A stretch of DNA of 64,000 nucleotides. It comes from Leguminivora glycinivorella (lineage: Eukaryota > Arthropoda > Insecta > Lepidoptera > Tortricidae). The DNA is taken from contig NC_062990.1 in the NCBI RefSeq assembly GCF_023078275.1, positions 11,175,549 to 11,239,548 of the forward strand, written 5' to 3'. This document shows, one piece after another, positions 40,466 through 51,862 of the stretch. Made by a program: the position numbers and the translations under genes. Below the pieces are notes generated by a model. That model saw nothing but the letters and a program-made list of their open reading frames with translations, ran no database searches and was not told where the DNA came from. Position 1 is the stretch's first letter. Each line of letters opens with the position of its first letter.

Positions 40466-41084
40466 TTAAAGATAATAAGATAGGCTTTAGAAACTATCAT
40501 TATTATCTTATCAATGGATTCAAATTGAAGGTCATTGTCGCAGAGAACGCCCTTAATATTATTTTTTATAATAAACGTTTGTTCCTATTTCATTTTTTTG
40601 CTCTACCTGGTAAAATAAAATAAACATGTAAACAATTCCTCGGGGATTTACCTTTCCACATAATTTAATATACATTTTTTAATATACTCCACGTGTCTCG
40701 TATTTCAACATATTTTAATATACTTATATTTTTCGCATGAACGAAGATGTCAAAAATATTTTACTTATCGGCAAATAATTTGGTATTTTACACATGTTAG
40801 GTTCATTAGTTTCATTACTTATTTGTTGTACAAATGACGTTATTTAAAAAAGCATTAGAGGAGCATTTTATTAGTGTTACCAGAAAAATAAACTTTGCGA
40901 AATACCCCAGATTTGAATGATATTTAAAAAAAATCTTACATCGGATAATAGTTCCTGTGGCATATTTTTTTTTACGCTTTGAGTAGCTCTAAGTTTAATT
41001 TTTAAGGTAATTTTTATAAGTCAAGCAACTGACACACCTAAGTTTATTTAGAAATGTAACATTTATCCAAGTAACTACCTTTTA
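40466..41084. other. No recognised feature
   Basis: Very AT-rich intergenic DNA without paired termini or motif-bearing frames. Confidence 0.4.
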
Positions 41085-41330
41085 GACAGCGACTTCGCCC
41101 GCATATTAAAGTTTCGGAATAAGACGTCTCGAATAAAATACTCGTAGTCAAACTAATCTTATTTTCCCATAACAACTTTAGACCCCCACATCCCCTTAGG
41201 TAGTGAATTTTGCAAAATCCTTTCTTGGTGCTCCTTTACACCTTATAAGAAACCTACGTGCCAAAAGTTTGGAATCTCTAGGACCAGTGGTTTCGGCTGT
41301 ACGTTGATATGTCAGTCCGACAGTTTCTTC
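41085..41330 (+). repeat. Interspersed repeat fragment
   Basis: 'gcgacttcgcccgc', 'cccccacatccccttaggta', 'cctttcttggtgctcc' and 'ggtttcggctgtacgttgat' form a familiar order of landmarks of an abundant lepidopteran repeat. Only one copy is in this window, so the assignment rests on recognition. Confidence 0.45.
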
Positions 41331-41339
41331 TTATATACT

Positions 41340-41508
41340 TATAGCTTTTGCCCTCGGTTTCGCTCACGTCAGAAAGAGACAAAAAGTAGCCTATGTCACT
41401 CTCCATTATCTCCACTTATAAAATGACGACAATTCGTCTCTCCGATTTGCCGTAAAAGGCGGACAAACAAACAAACACACACTTTCCCATTTATAATATT
41501 AAGTACCT
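41340..41508 (-). repeat. GT-repeat copy
   Basis: Minus-strand copy of the family at 17640-17820, flanked on the right by an antisense LINE 3' end ('caatactctttattgcacac', about 41520-41620). Confidence 0.7.
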
Positions 41509-41814
41509 ATACTTAGATAAAAATACACAATACAATACAATACTCTTTATTGCACACTTCACATAGTTTACAAGTAATACACAAGAAACAAAACAAGAAA
41601 AATACCCACTGTAAATAAGAGATAAAACTATAATTATAATTAATACGTATTAATTAACATGGAGTTAATCAGTATTAGGCCCAACGTAATTTTTCGTAGA
41701 CAACAAACCACGCAAAAACATCATTAAGGTTCTGTTGAAGTTCGGTTTAATCTCCAACTGGTCAAAGATAACAAAACAATGGAGTCACCGCTTATCTATT
41801 CTCGAAACTTTATC

Positions 41815-42110
41815 TATCAAAGAGGATCGAGTATTATAGTACTGTCAAAGTAAAATGTGTAATCACAGTGCATAGACTGCCATCTCTCGACACAAGCTTA
41901 AAACTTTTAAACCTCAGTTTTGACAATTTGGCCCATATAGCTTGATAAGTGTTAAAATGTCAAATATTAATATTAACGCCATCTAGCCGAGCGTCCCCCG
42001 AAGGTGTATCGGTCACCGTACCTTTTTCTGTATGGTTTTGAAGTACGTTTTTTTCTTAGTCTTTATCTGTCTATACGAAGTTAATGTCTTTGGTGCTATC
42101 TACACAAACT
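41815..42110 (-). repeat. Interspersed repeat (family of 15515-15735)
   Basis: Inverted copy, with 'gccatctagccgagcgtcc' and 'agtacgtttttttcttag' matching 45413-45716 closely. Confidence 0.7.
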
Positions 42111-42159
42111 GTCAACCCCATTCGAATTATACATCGACAGCAAAATGACACCTAAATCA

Positions 42160-42352
42160 CATCTCGGACACTGGCGATCAAATTTATGAAAGAGGCGCGT
42201 TCCTAACACACATTCTAAGCTCGTGTAGGAACGCGTACCATGCTTGTATGAGTGAGATATGGCAGGTCGACTGTTCGCGTTTTTGGCAGGCGGTAACTGT
42301 GAGGTACGAGGGGGTGGGCAGCACTTTCAGTGGGGAGCGGGAGTGGCCATAG
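42160..42352 (+). repeat. Dispersed repeat of about 200 bp
   Basis: Second copy of 17083-17282 ('cggacactggcgatcaaat' to 'gcgggagtggccata'). Confidence 0.6.
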
Positions 42353-42607
42353 TGTACGATAGTACTCTTTATTATACTGTTCCTAAATAGTACATTACGA
42401 TACAAGTGAGGAAAAGAGGAAGTCAGTGTCATATACTCTGCCTACCCCTTTCGAGAATACGCCTAAGATTAAGGGTGAAATCACCTATCAGCATTGAGCT
42501 GCATTTTATGTACCTATGAGAAATCGCTTATTAGTAGGTATGAAGACGCTTATTGGCTCGTTGGGTGGACGACATTCGAAAAACTGCGGGGCACTTCTGG
42601 ATGAGAT

Positions 42608-42740
42608 TCCGTGGCTTGCGTGGGCGACGGTCGCACGACGGCTATGCGACGCATACGAAATCAAACCTTATCGATATGGAAGCATGACACGCGACGAAGA
42701 CGGTCGCGCGACAGTCGCGCGACCGTCGCCCACGCAAGAC
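42608..42740. mobile_element. MITE with CTTGCGTGGGCGACGG ends
   Basis: Inverted ends 'cttgcgtgggcgacggtcgc' and its inverse, with a GC-rich palindromic interior full of 'cgcgcgac' motifs. Its sister is at 49900-50046. An RTE-like tail ('gaggcctgtgctcagcagtg', then (ATG)n) follows at about 42762-42825, suggesting the MITE entered an RTE 3' end. Confidence 0.7.
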
Positions 42741-42964
42741 ACAGCGTGTGGCGTACACGAAGGGAGGCCTGTGCTCAGCAGTGGGTGATTAATGGCTGAA
42801 ATGATGATGATTGATGATGAAGACGCGTCGGAAAGTTGAAAGCGTGCGTAAGGTACTGCGGGCAAATTTCGACTGGGTGGCAAATGTAACTGGTCCATTT
42901 TTCCATGTTTTACAATGTTTGCATTATTAAATCTATTTAATTATTTTAGTGTCCACCGGTTATA

Positions 42965-43307
42965 CAGGGTGTAAACCTAATACGGGCGAACCTCTTAACG
43001 GTGGTGAGTATAGGACATAAAAAATGGAATTAGATAACTTTTACTTAAAATTGAAATATTTTTTTTGTCCATACAAAATAATTCGGCCCGCAACGTAATG
43101 CAAACACACTCGCGTTAACCGCTCGTTGACAGTTGTCATTGATTGTCATCGCAACCACGTTTACAGTTCATTGCTACTGGGAAATTTTTCAAAAATTCAT
43201 TATGGGGTGAAAATTAAAAGTAACTCAAAAACACCTCTTAATTAATGATAATAATATTGAATTATATGCCTGGTTTCATTTATCGCCCTTATTAGGTTTA
43301 CGCACTG
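42965..43307. mobile_element. TA-flanked MITE, 343 bp
   Basis: Inverted ends 'cagggtgtaaacctaata' and 'tattaggtttacgcactg' are flanked by TA at 42963-42964 and 43308-43309. The interior is AT-rich and non-coding. A degraded relative is at 27945-28180. Confidence 0.78.
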
Positions 43308-43369
43308 TATAGAGGTATAGTAGTCGTGTTCAGTGGACACGTTATGTAGAACTTCGCAGTGTCATCATT

Positions 43370-43994
43370 TGACGGCCGGTCTGGCCTAGCGCGTAGTGAC
43401 CCTGCCTGCTACGCCGCGATCCCGGGTTCGGATCCCGGTAATGGGATTTATTTCTGTGATGAGCACAGGTATTTGTTCCACACACACAGGTTTTTGTAAG
43501 CGCTGGTAGCCTAGCGGTAAGTACGTGCGACTTTCGTTCCGGAGGTCGCGAGTTCGAACCCCGGCTCGTACCAATGAGTTTTTCGGAATTTATGTGCGAA
43601 ATGTCATTTGATATTTGCCAGTCGCTTTTCGGTGAAGGAAAACATCGTGAGGAAACCGGACTAATTCCAATAAGGTCTAGTTTACCCTTCGGGTTGGAAG
43701 GTCAGATGGCAGTCGCTTTCGTAAAAACTAGTGCCTACGCCAAATCTTGGGATTAGTTGTCAAAGCGGACCCTAGGCTCCCATGAGCCGTAGCAAATGCC
43801 GGGATAACGCAAGGAGGATGATGATGATGAGCACAGGTATTTGTTCCTGAGTCATGGATGCTTTCTATGTATATAAGTATTTGTATATTATATATATTGT
43901 TGTCTGACCTGCAACACAAGCCTTCTTGAGCTTACCGTGGGACTCAGTCAATCTGCGTAAGAATGTCCTGTAATATTTATTTATTTGTTATTAT
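43370..43994 (+). repeat. SINE-B, split by SINE-A
   Basis: The head 'ggtctggcctagcgcg' (box A) and 'gggttcggatccc' (box B) lie at 43379-43440; the body resumes after the insertion with 'gagcacaggtatttgttcc' and 'cttgagcttaccgtgggact', and the tail is (TTTA)n. This is the fullest SINE-B head in the window and shows the family is tRNA-derived. Confidence 0.85.
43480..43825 (+). repeat. SINE-A nested inside SINE-B
   Basis: Box A 'tagcctagcgg' and box B 'gttcgaacccc' start the element at about 43497. It ends in (GAT)n at 43815-43829. A 22-bp duplication of host SINE-B sequence, starting 'gatgagcacaggt', lies at 43458-43479 and 43826-43847; its first bases overlap the GAT tail, so the true TSD may be a little shorter. 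Confidence 0.9.
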
Positions 43995-44004
43995 TTATAG
44001 TATC

Positions 44005-44215
44005 TAATGATGTGCAAGTTGCGGAAACTTTCCAAAAAAATCTTAAATTTCTTGAAAAATTCACGAAACTTTCACGAAAAATAAAGGGAATTTAAATTTA
44101 TGAAATGGAATTTTTCCATCCATACAATTGTCCATACAAAGTATGGAAAGTTTCCGAAGTTTTCCTATGTGAAAATTTCAGAATTTTGGAAACTTTCCGT
44201 CGGCACATAATAGTC
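44005..44215. mobile_element. Possible MITE with GATGTGC ends
   Basis: 'gatgtgcaagttgcggaaac' at the left and 'tttccgtcggcacat' at the right are imperfect inverted ends, and the interior repeats 'gaaactttcc/ggaaagttt'. No TSD was found. Confidence 0.45.
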
Positions 44216-44631
44216 GGCAGTAATAGTATCAATATCGTATCGTAATAATGGAAAAAATGGATCAATTACAATTGCCCCCCAGTCGAGATTTGCCCCGCTG
44301 TACCTTAAGCATGTTCACACTAACGGGCGATTTTAAGTCTGTATTTAAAGTATAATTTTTAATGTACATTTCAACGATATCTTAGAGAATATTAATTCGC
44401 CTATAATTACACCGGTAAACGTTATCCAAAAGTAACTTTTCGCCTTAGGGAGGAAAGAAAATGGGCCATTAGTCCCGTTCCGACACCAGGTGTGAAATAT
44501 TGTTCGGAAATTGTCGTCTTGGCTCATTAGAGGTATAATTTAAGGTCGTTAGGCCTGCTGATTGGTCACAAAATAATAATGAAAGAGAAAGATGGCTATA
44601 TCTAAAGAACCAATAAGTACCTATACCGTAA
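44216..44631. other. Unassigned, with a MITE end fragment
   Basis: 'gccccccagtcgagatttgc' at about 44273-44305 is the inverse of sequence at 31185-31215 and 42855-42880, so a small repeat terminus is present. Nothing else was recognised. Confidence 0.4.
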
Positions 44632-45095
44632 TTGGGCCTTTTTTTTTAAAGTAGTCCACCCCACTTTTTTTGTAACATGGGTATTTTTTACGCGATTCAT
44701 ACTCAGTCTTTTGATTCTGATAGGAGAAAAAAAATGTCCCAAGATTTCCATACATTTTTCAAATCTTCCGTTCCGATAGCGCCATACAAAATGTATGAAA
44801 AAATGGTAACGGAATGCGGAAAAAACCTTGGGACACTTTTTTTCACCTATTAGGATTGAAAGAGCTAACGATTCAAATACAGATACAGAACTTTATTAAT
44901 AACGGCAAAGTTACAGGTCATTTAAATGCATTACAATAATCATAAGCAGGTACAATAGTAACCTTACAAAAATAAATAGGTAAGTAATAACTTATTGTCA
45001 CATTATTTATTCTTTCTGATTCTGAGTGGAAACCACATAAAAATTTCCATATTAAAAAAAAAGTGGGGTGGACAAGTTTGAAAAACAAAATGCCA
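44632..45095. mobile_element. MITE (family of 16360-16672), interrupted
   Basis: Internal landmarks 'gtccaccccac', 'tgtcccaagattt' and 'accttgggaca' match. Between about 44870 and 45015 an antisense LINE 3' end ('agaactttattaata…') is inserted, after which the MITE resumes with 'tgattctgagtggaaaccac'. Confidence 0.7.
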
Positions 45096-45412
45096 TTTAA
45101 ACCCGCCATCGCCAGGCGGCGCCTGTGCAAGTGTCTAGGTATGTCACTGTCATTCATATGTGTGAGAGAAGGAAAAATATCTTCTTCTCGCTCTCACGTA
45201 TGAAATTCTTCATCTGTGCAATGGACTAATAAGGTGGCGCCACCTGCCACCTTTGAGTGTGCCTCTTCATTACACTTATTAACTACCCGCGAAAGTCCGG
45301 GAGACAAGGTTAGGTGAAGAAAAAATGGTCATAATGATAAGAGTTTTAAATTTGAATTGTTAGTTTCATTCTCGTTTCATTACCAACCGGGATATACTTA
45401 TAGACCTTATAT

Positions 45413-45716
45413 ATATCAAAGAGGATCGAGTATAATAGAGAGTTACTGTTAAAGTAAAATCTATAATCACAGTGCATAGACTGCCATCTCTCGACACAAG
45501 CTTAAAACTTTTGAACCTCAGTTTTGACAATTTGGCCCGTATTGTTAGCTTGATATGTGACAAAATGTCAAATATGAATATTAGCGTCATCTAGCCGAGC
45601 GTTCCCCAAAGGTGTAACGCCATCTAGGCCACCATACCTTTTTCTCTATGGCTTTGAGGTACGTTTTTTTCTTAGACTTTATCCGTCTATTCGGAGTAAC
45701 ATATGTCTTTGTATAT
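45413..45716 (-). repeat. Interspersed repeat (family of 15515-15735)
   Basis: Starts 'atcaaagaggatcgagtata' and contains 'gccatctctcgacacaagct'; collinear with 41815-42110. Confidence 0.7.
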
Positions 45717-46108
45717 ATATAATTATATATATAAGATATATTAAGATACTTCTAAATTAAGTAGACCGTTGTAGCCGCCGTGCAGGATCAGGAGCCGACG
45801 ATTTATAAAAACTTCAATATAAGTGGACTATAATTTATATAGACCGTACGAGGCCTCATGATGATTATTACTCTTTTAACGATTACAATCTCATTCAAGA
45901 CCACAACGCAAAAGTTTAAATAAAGAATGAACTTCATAAACTTCAGGCTGGGTGGTAAAATATGCGAGGAGTTGTGGAATAAGTATGAGTTTCAAAAACA
46001 CTCGACTAACCAAACTTTGTTAGACTTTATCCATGAATAGAGAGCGGGTGTGTATTCACTGTTTTCATAGGATTTTGAGATGAGGTGTATAACTATTATG
46101 AATTAATA
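45717..46108. other. No recognised feature
   Basis: Intergenic DNA between a repeat and the Tc1 element; no supported feature. Confidence 0.4.
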
Positions 46109-49100
46109 TGTCGCTCCTTGAAAAACATAGTGTCATTAAATGAAAAACGTCTTTTTTGGGTACAATGGTTTAAAGTTTTGAAATTTTTGAATTGTCAAAA
46201 ATTGCCATTTTTACAACAAAGTTGTAATTTTTTTGGCAGATCTTGTTAGTTTTGTGACTAAACCTGATAGATATAATAATAAATTGTATTTTTTTTATTT
46301 TGTTTCTAAGATAATTAAGCTTAAACAAAATGGTAGTGACACTTTTCCATTTATTTTTGTTTAGGGACACATGACAATTTTATATTTTCATTTTACTTTG
46401 TGGAAAAATGACACTATAGCCATTTTTTTATGAAATTTACCTTTTATTTCAATGAATAATTAGCAATCAAACCACCTTTTATGTATATACATTAAAATTT
46501 ATTGAATTAAATGACATTCGGTCTCAAACCCTGTATCTATTTAGCATTACTGCCCTTAAAAACTAGTGTAAACACTCCTGGCTTGCCCTCTTAAACAATA
46601 AAATATAACTAAAAATATATTAGAAACAAAAATCACTTTCAGCTTTGACATTTGCGTTAGTAATACAACATTTATTATTTTAATATCCATAAAATTCATG
46701 ACATTTTATACAAAAAATTAAAATTGTCAGGAAAAAGTAACCAAAGTGCATTCAGGTTAAAATTAAAAAAAAATCAAACGCAATAAAATCAACAAATATC
46801 GAAAAAAATGACTTAAAATTAATCTTAAAACCCAGTGTTCCTCCCTCTGGCCCTTCCTGTAGCTTCCATGCGATCAGTTATGGACCTGATCAGTGTTACG
46901 ATCAGTTTTTGAGGAATATTTTCCCATTCCTCAATAACTACGGCTTCCAGCTCGTTGAGGGTGGCTGGAGCAGGATCCCGTGACCAAACAAGCCGTTTTA
47001 ACTCATCCCAGAGATGTTTGATGGGGTTCAGGTCGGGGCTCGTTGCTGCCACTCCATTACGGTGCATTCCGACCTCATGCATCAGGGAGTCCCGCACTAT
47101 CAAGGCAGTATGGCAACGGGCGTAGACGTGCATGAATTGGAAATCAGGTCCAAAAACTCAGCGTACAAGACCATACGTTCTTCTAAGATCTCCATAATGT
47201 AACTGCCTGCAGTTAAGGATCCGTTTTGCCGTCGATGGAAATGCCGCCCCAGAACATGCACGAGCCGCTCCCGTAACTGACTGTTTCTTCGGTGAAGACT
47301 GGTGTAAACTGCTCTCCTTGACTCCTGTACACCCTTTTGCTTCTATAGTTGGTGTAAATGATCTCCTTCGTCTCGTTGGGGAACAAAACATTCCTCTATT
47401 GCTGCAACGTCCAATCCTTAAGCCTTATAGCAATTCGTTTGGGGTATTGGCTCTGGCTTCAATTGGTAGCCTCTGTCAGCTCTTCGGGGTAACATTTTCT
47501 TCTCCCTCAATCTTCTTCTGATCATGGAGACACTCACTACAGTTCTTCGAGCTGTTCTAAGCAGTATCTGCAGCTCAGGAGCGATAAGAAAGCGGTTCCG
47601 CAAAGAGGCCGATACAATGTACCGGTCGTCTCTAGCGGTGGTGCAGCGTCTTCTCTCAGATCCTGGCCTCCTGATGTAGCTACTGGTCTCCAGAAACCGC
47701 AACAAGACTCGTCGCACCCGGAAACGGATTATGCTTAGGCGTTCAGCAACTTGCTACTGCCGTAGTCCGTTTAGGAGCAGTACCACCACTTGAGCTGCTT
47801 TTTCTGGTGTTTTACCCCTATTGCCTTCAAGGCTTTTTTTTCTGCAGGCGTTCGTCCTCGGTGACTTTTGGAGTGCAAAAGATCCACATAACACCTTTAC
47901 AGCTCCTTCTAAAACCGTCTGGGGTAGCACACCTAGAGTCCCATTAAAATCGCATCAATACCTTTTTTTTTAAACCACGGCAGATTGGCGATTATTGTTT
48001 TTAAGAAAGTTGTACACCTTTTTTTTTCTTAAAGGGCTTTAATTGTACTTTGAAATGATACAAATATTGATAGATTAGATAAGATTAGAGATATTTATGC
48101 TTGAAACGATTTTGCGCGAGGTGCGACTTTTTTTTGACGACGTGGTATACCCTAACCCTAACTTATGCGAAGTTTAGTCGGCCGCTTGAAATGTGCATGC
48201 TCGTGGCAATGTAGCAAATAGGTGATCTGTAGATTATACTATTGATGATTGCTTTGAATTTTTGAGCCTTGAATATCGTTGAGCCATTTTTTACTGTAAC
48301 AAACAAATATACTTATTTATGGCTAATAATTTAGTTATATTAATGCACAAGAAATTTATCCACTAGCAATCATAGTTTTTATATTGTATCTTAAATTAGT
48401 ACTTGTGTCTTGTAGATCACAAAAATAGCAATTACTTCGTAAAAAATAATTATACAAAAAATAACCTTCATTTTTATTAGCGCTGTTTATAGGTATTTTA
48501 CAAAAAAATAGAGTAAAATGTCTTTTTCATAGAATTTCATCAAAATTGTGTAGGTTTATGTGCTAAACTTAAATGGAACAATAGTATTAAACGTAATATG
48601 TCTAGAAGGTAATTCATCATTAACTGTTTTGTAATTTTAATTACCGCAAAGCATGACATAAAACTTAAAGTGACAATAATCAGTCAACGCGCTTAAAGCT
48701 ACCATTACCAGTTAAAGTGGCTTTAAACTCATAACAGTGGTATTCCATTTCTTTTCAAGCGTAGTTATGGTAATTCATACAATCAAAAATGACACTAAAC
48801 AGATAATGACGATTCATTCATGCAAATTCTTTTAGCGAGTTAAGACCATACCGTCATTTTAAGTAAAAGTACAGTACAACTTTATTTTTAACCTGCATTA
48901 AGCCTAATAGTTTAAAGCCAAACCGTCATTACGTGCACAGTGTCACTATACCTATCTCAAAACGTTTAGAATTGTTAAAGTACTAGTGTCATTATAGCAA
49001 AAATGACACTGTTACTTTAAAATGAAACTCAATATTGAATAGTTTTTACAAGTTCAAAGTGACACTTTAAGGATTGATACAATGTTCCATAAGAAAATTG

Positions 49101-49408
49101 TCATACTTACCATTCAATCTCGCGGAACACCGTCACTAAACACAAAATGACAACTTTCGTCTTAGAGTTCACTACATTTTGATCGGCGTCCAGGTCATTA
49201 ATGCAAACATGACATTGTTCCCGTCCGCCACGCGTCTATTCCCACTATTCGCCATAGTGACATTAGCGCCCCCTGTCGCTTCTAAGCGAGCTAAATCGAT
49301 AGGTGTCTTTGCATTGCGTTCGTTATGAACGCGCGACCTAGATGGCGTTGTTAACTAAAAACCTATGTTTTTTGGATAGTGTCACTATGTTTTTCAAGGA
49401 GCGATGTA
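46109..49408 (-). mobile_element. 3.3-kb Tc1-type transposon
   Basis: Inverted ends ('tcgctccttgaaaaacatag' just inside 46109 and the inverse at the right) are flanked by TA at 46107-46108 and 49409-49410. A decayed Tc1 transposase lies at 46840-47830 (-). The element is about twice the usual Tc1 length because of roughly 1.4 kb of non-coding sequence at 47950-49380, which contains a striking density of 'gtgacact', 'aatgacact' and 'gtcatt' motifs related to the internal part of the terminal repeat. Confidence 0.82.
46840..47830 (-). pseudogene. Tc1-type transposase, disrupted
   Basis: Three minus-strand pieces are in order. 47418-47717 has 'CTTARDDRYIVSASLRNRF' and 'RRTVVSVSMIRRRL' (DNA-binding region). 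47158-47391 is a shifted middle part. 46825-47133 has 'ATSPDLNPIKHLWDELKR' and 'EEWENIPQ' (catalytic C-terminus). The segment 'HVYARCHTA' stands where the family has the second catalytic Asp ('QDNARPHTA'), so that Asp is lost. Frameshifts separate the pieces. It is inactive. Confidence 0.87.
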
Positions 49409-49499
49409 TAAAACTATGATGTCCTCCCAGACGTATCCGTCGACGGCGACATCCTGGCAAGCTTTATTTTTTTTTTTTTATTATTTACTATTATTTCTG

Positions 49500-49690
49500 A
49501 AAAAGAGAGGGATTTGTTTAAACTAAATCTTTGCGTGCATGAGCACGAGCGTGACTTGCAAATCCGAATTTGGTCTTGAAAGTCCGACAGCACGGAGCCC
49601 AGTAGAGCTCACCAGAAGAGTTATAAGTATAGTTGTAGGAGGGCTTGGGACGAGATTTTCGGAGCTGACGTTTGGCGTCAAGGTCTTCAA
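49500..49690 (-). pseudogene. LINE C-terminal fragment with zinc-finger-like end
   Basis: The minus-strand frame reads 'LDAKRQLRKSRPKP', 'YNYTYNSSGELYWA' and 'RTFKTKFGFASHARAH', a C2H2-like module often found at the C-terminus of LINE polyproteins. The first Cys pair is incomplete (CC in place of C-x2-C). It is truncated by the TGTC-repeat on its left-strand start. Confidence 0.6.
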
Positions 49691-49704
49691 GATACAAATA
49701 CCTA

Positions 49705-49899
49705 ACCACAAAATTAAAATTTTGAAAAAAAAAAAACCCGACATAGTGGACCGATTTCCGTGAAACATAGCGAAGAACATCGACTAATTTAGCTTTCAAA
49801 GAAAAAAAAAAACTTAATCTAAATCGGTTCCTCCGTTCGGGAGCTACGATGCCACAGACGGGCACACACAAACAGACAGACACGACAAACTAATTATAA
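49705..49899 (-). repeat. TGTC-repeat, truncated
   Basis: 'aacctaaccacaaaatt' counterpart at about 49700, 'aaatcggttcctccgttcgg' and 'gccacagacgg…cagacagaca' match the inverse of 39195-39440. It is interrupted by the MITE at 49900. Confidence 0.7.
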
Positions 49900-50046
49900 C
49901 GCCGTGTCTTGCGTGGGCGACGGTCGCGCGATCGTCTCGCGACCGTTGCCGTCGCGTCTCATTCTTCCATATAAGGTTTGATTTCGTATGCGTCGCATCG
50001 CCGTCGCGCGACCATCGCGCGACCGTCGCCCACGCAAGCCACGGCG
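49900..50046. mobile_element. TAA-flanked MITE inside a TGTC-repeat
   Basis: The 147-bp element has inverted ends 'cgccgtgtcttgcgtgggcg' and its near-perfect inverse, flanked by TAA at 49897-49899 and 50047-50049. The host sequence elsewhere reads 'ttataacacc' with one TAA, supporting a 3-bp duplication and a PIF/Harbinger-type origin. Confidence 0.8.
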
Positions 50047-50049
50047 TAA

Positions 50050-50345
50050 CACCCAATCGTGAGGAAAGGCATGGAAAAATTCGCATGCATCCAGCAGGCC
50101 TCCGTGGCTATGGCTAAGTTAATCATAGCGACTGTTTCGGCAAAACAGTCGGTCGCACGTTCGAGTCCTGCCGGAGGTGTGAATTTTCCCGAAGTGTGGA
50201 AAAGAAGACATTCGAAAAGAGAGAGAGACACACATTGTAATTTTTCCTCAGTCACCCGTTGACCACGAGCGCTGTAAAGAGTTCGAAACGTCGGGATGAA
50301 TTTTAAATTCATTATACGCGATTTAATCCGTTTCCATAGTTTTAT
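50050..50345 (+). repeat. tRNA-like unit followed by Penelope-type terminal sequence
   Basis: 50092-50175 has tRNA-like signals: box A 'tggctatgg', box B 'gttcgagtcc', ends 'gcctccg/cggaggt' that would pair, and an over-long anticodon hairpin ('gactgttt/aaacagtc'). It is not a functional tRNA. Downstream, 'gttcgaaacgtcgggatgaa' is the kind of block found at Penelope-element ends (compare 'gaaacgtcgg' at 59908). The upstream 'ggaaaggcatggaaa' is shared with 5350. Confidence 0.5.
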
Positions 50346-50448
50346 TTCAAGAGAGAGAGAGAGAGAGATAGAAAAAATAAAAACGTGACCGAAGGAAGTG
50401 CTCGAAATCGACACGAGTTACTAACTTCTTTGCATGTGTAGGTACCTA

Positions 50449-50581
50449 CAGCCAACCAATTTTAACGCTAGGCCACTCTAAAACCATGTCAAAACAAGCA
50501 GTAAGAGATTTCTTACAATCTGATTTATAACGTCACTATGACAAAGTTCTACAGTGGCCTAGGGTTCCAATTGGTTGATTG
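50449..50581. mobile_element. TA-flanked MITE (family of 19469-19608)
   Basis: Ends 'cagccaaccaatt' and 'ccaattggttgattg', TA at 50447-50448 and 50582-50583, and a centre 'cagtaagagat…aatctgatttataacgtca' shared with the other copy. Confidence 0.8.
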
Positions 50582-50771
50582 TACATTTACAGTATTTACA
50601 TAAGTATGGTGTTACTTTCTGTGCCATAATTATGTAGTGTTAATTAAAATTCATACGATACACGTACGATGAAGCAATTCGTAGCTCGTGTCGATTTAAA
50701 ACACTCCCTACAGTCGTGGTCTAATTTATAGCCACTCGTTTCGAATTTCCTCTTTTTCTCACTTGTATCGT

Positions 50772-51088
50772 GAGCATTTTTTTTGCCACTATTATGAAGT
50801 GTGATATTTTTGAAAAAAAAATGCTATTTCTACTCAGAATAGAATTTAACTACTAGCTTTTTCAATCCTAGTAGTTAAAAAAATTGTCCCATACGATTTT
50901 TTCTAGTTTGTTACCATTTTCCGTACATGTTGTATGGGGTAACAAAAGAGGAAAGTAACAAAAATGTATGGAAATTCTGGGACACTTTTTGTCTCCCAGT
51001 GAGATTGAAAGTACTCTTGATTCTGAGTACAATTGACCTAAAATTCCCTAAAACAATAAAAAAAAATTATTGGCAAAAAAAAATGCTC
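50772..51088. mobile_element. MITE with GAGCATTTTTTTT ends
   Basis: Inverted ends 'gagcattttttttgcca' and 'tggcaaaaaaaaatgctc'; collinear with 22516-22863 but without the internal duplication. Confidence 0.75.
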
Positions 51089-51409
51089 TCGTAATGTTTA
51101 CACACGGGCGTTTAAACCGCCCGCGTACCTCGATGATTGATAGACCTATAATGTCTCCGCATCTCCCGTATATTAGAGCTAAATTATGTCGCGTATAAGT
51201 AATATTAGCCACGACATGAGGTGAAAGGTAATATATAATAATATTACTTTTTAAGAGGAGTGAAAACGGCTACTTTTCCATTCAAAGGTCTCCTAGATAG
51301 ACAATACATAGAAAGAAAGAAAGAAAGAAGAAATATAATTTTTATAATTACTGGACTTCTATTACCCATAGTTATGTATCTAAGTTTACTATTTTTTATT
51401 ATTGTATCA
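51089..51409. other. No recognised feature
   Basis: Intergenic DNA with a short (GAAA)n tract at about 51313-51330; no gene seen. Confidence 0.4.
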
Positions 51410-51690
51410 CCTTCAAATCAAGAGTGAACAGGCATCTTCTGGGCGAACTCACTCCATGGTAGGCCACGTCTTTGCCTTTGGCTAGTCTGTAGCCAAGAGT
51501 AAGCCCACAGAACTAAATCAAGATTATTTCTGTGAGTAAGCCCATTTATTTATTTATTTATTTATTTTAATCTTTATTGCACAGAAGAAAAATCTTATAG
51601 TACAAAAAGGCGGACTTAATGCTTTAAGGCATTCTCTACCAGTCAACCTCGAGGCTAAGCAGAGAGACTGTGAGCGGTGCTACAATTTCA
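51410..51690 (-). repeat. Antisense LINE 3' ends
   Basis: 51410-51512 repeats 27418-27525. 51545-51690 starts with (TTTA)n and reads 'aatctttattgcacagaaga', then 'ggcggacttaatgctttaag', which on the minus strand is a LINE 3' UTR with poly(A) signal and tail. Confidence 0.6.
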
Positions 51691-51780
51691 ACAGTAAAAG
51701 GAAATAAAAGAAAGCATACTAAATAAACTATAAACATAAGTACACATATAATCTACAAATACATATACATACATATAACT

Positions 51781-51782
51781 AT

Positions 51783-51819
<37 letters not shown>

Positions 51820-51862
51820 CACGTATACACATACACACACATATATATATATACATATATAT
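51781..51862. repeat. (CA)n/(TA)n microsatellite
   Basis: Alternating CA and TA dinucleotide runs over about 80 bp. Confidence 0.9.
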
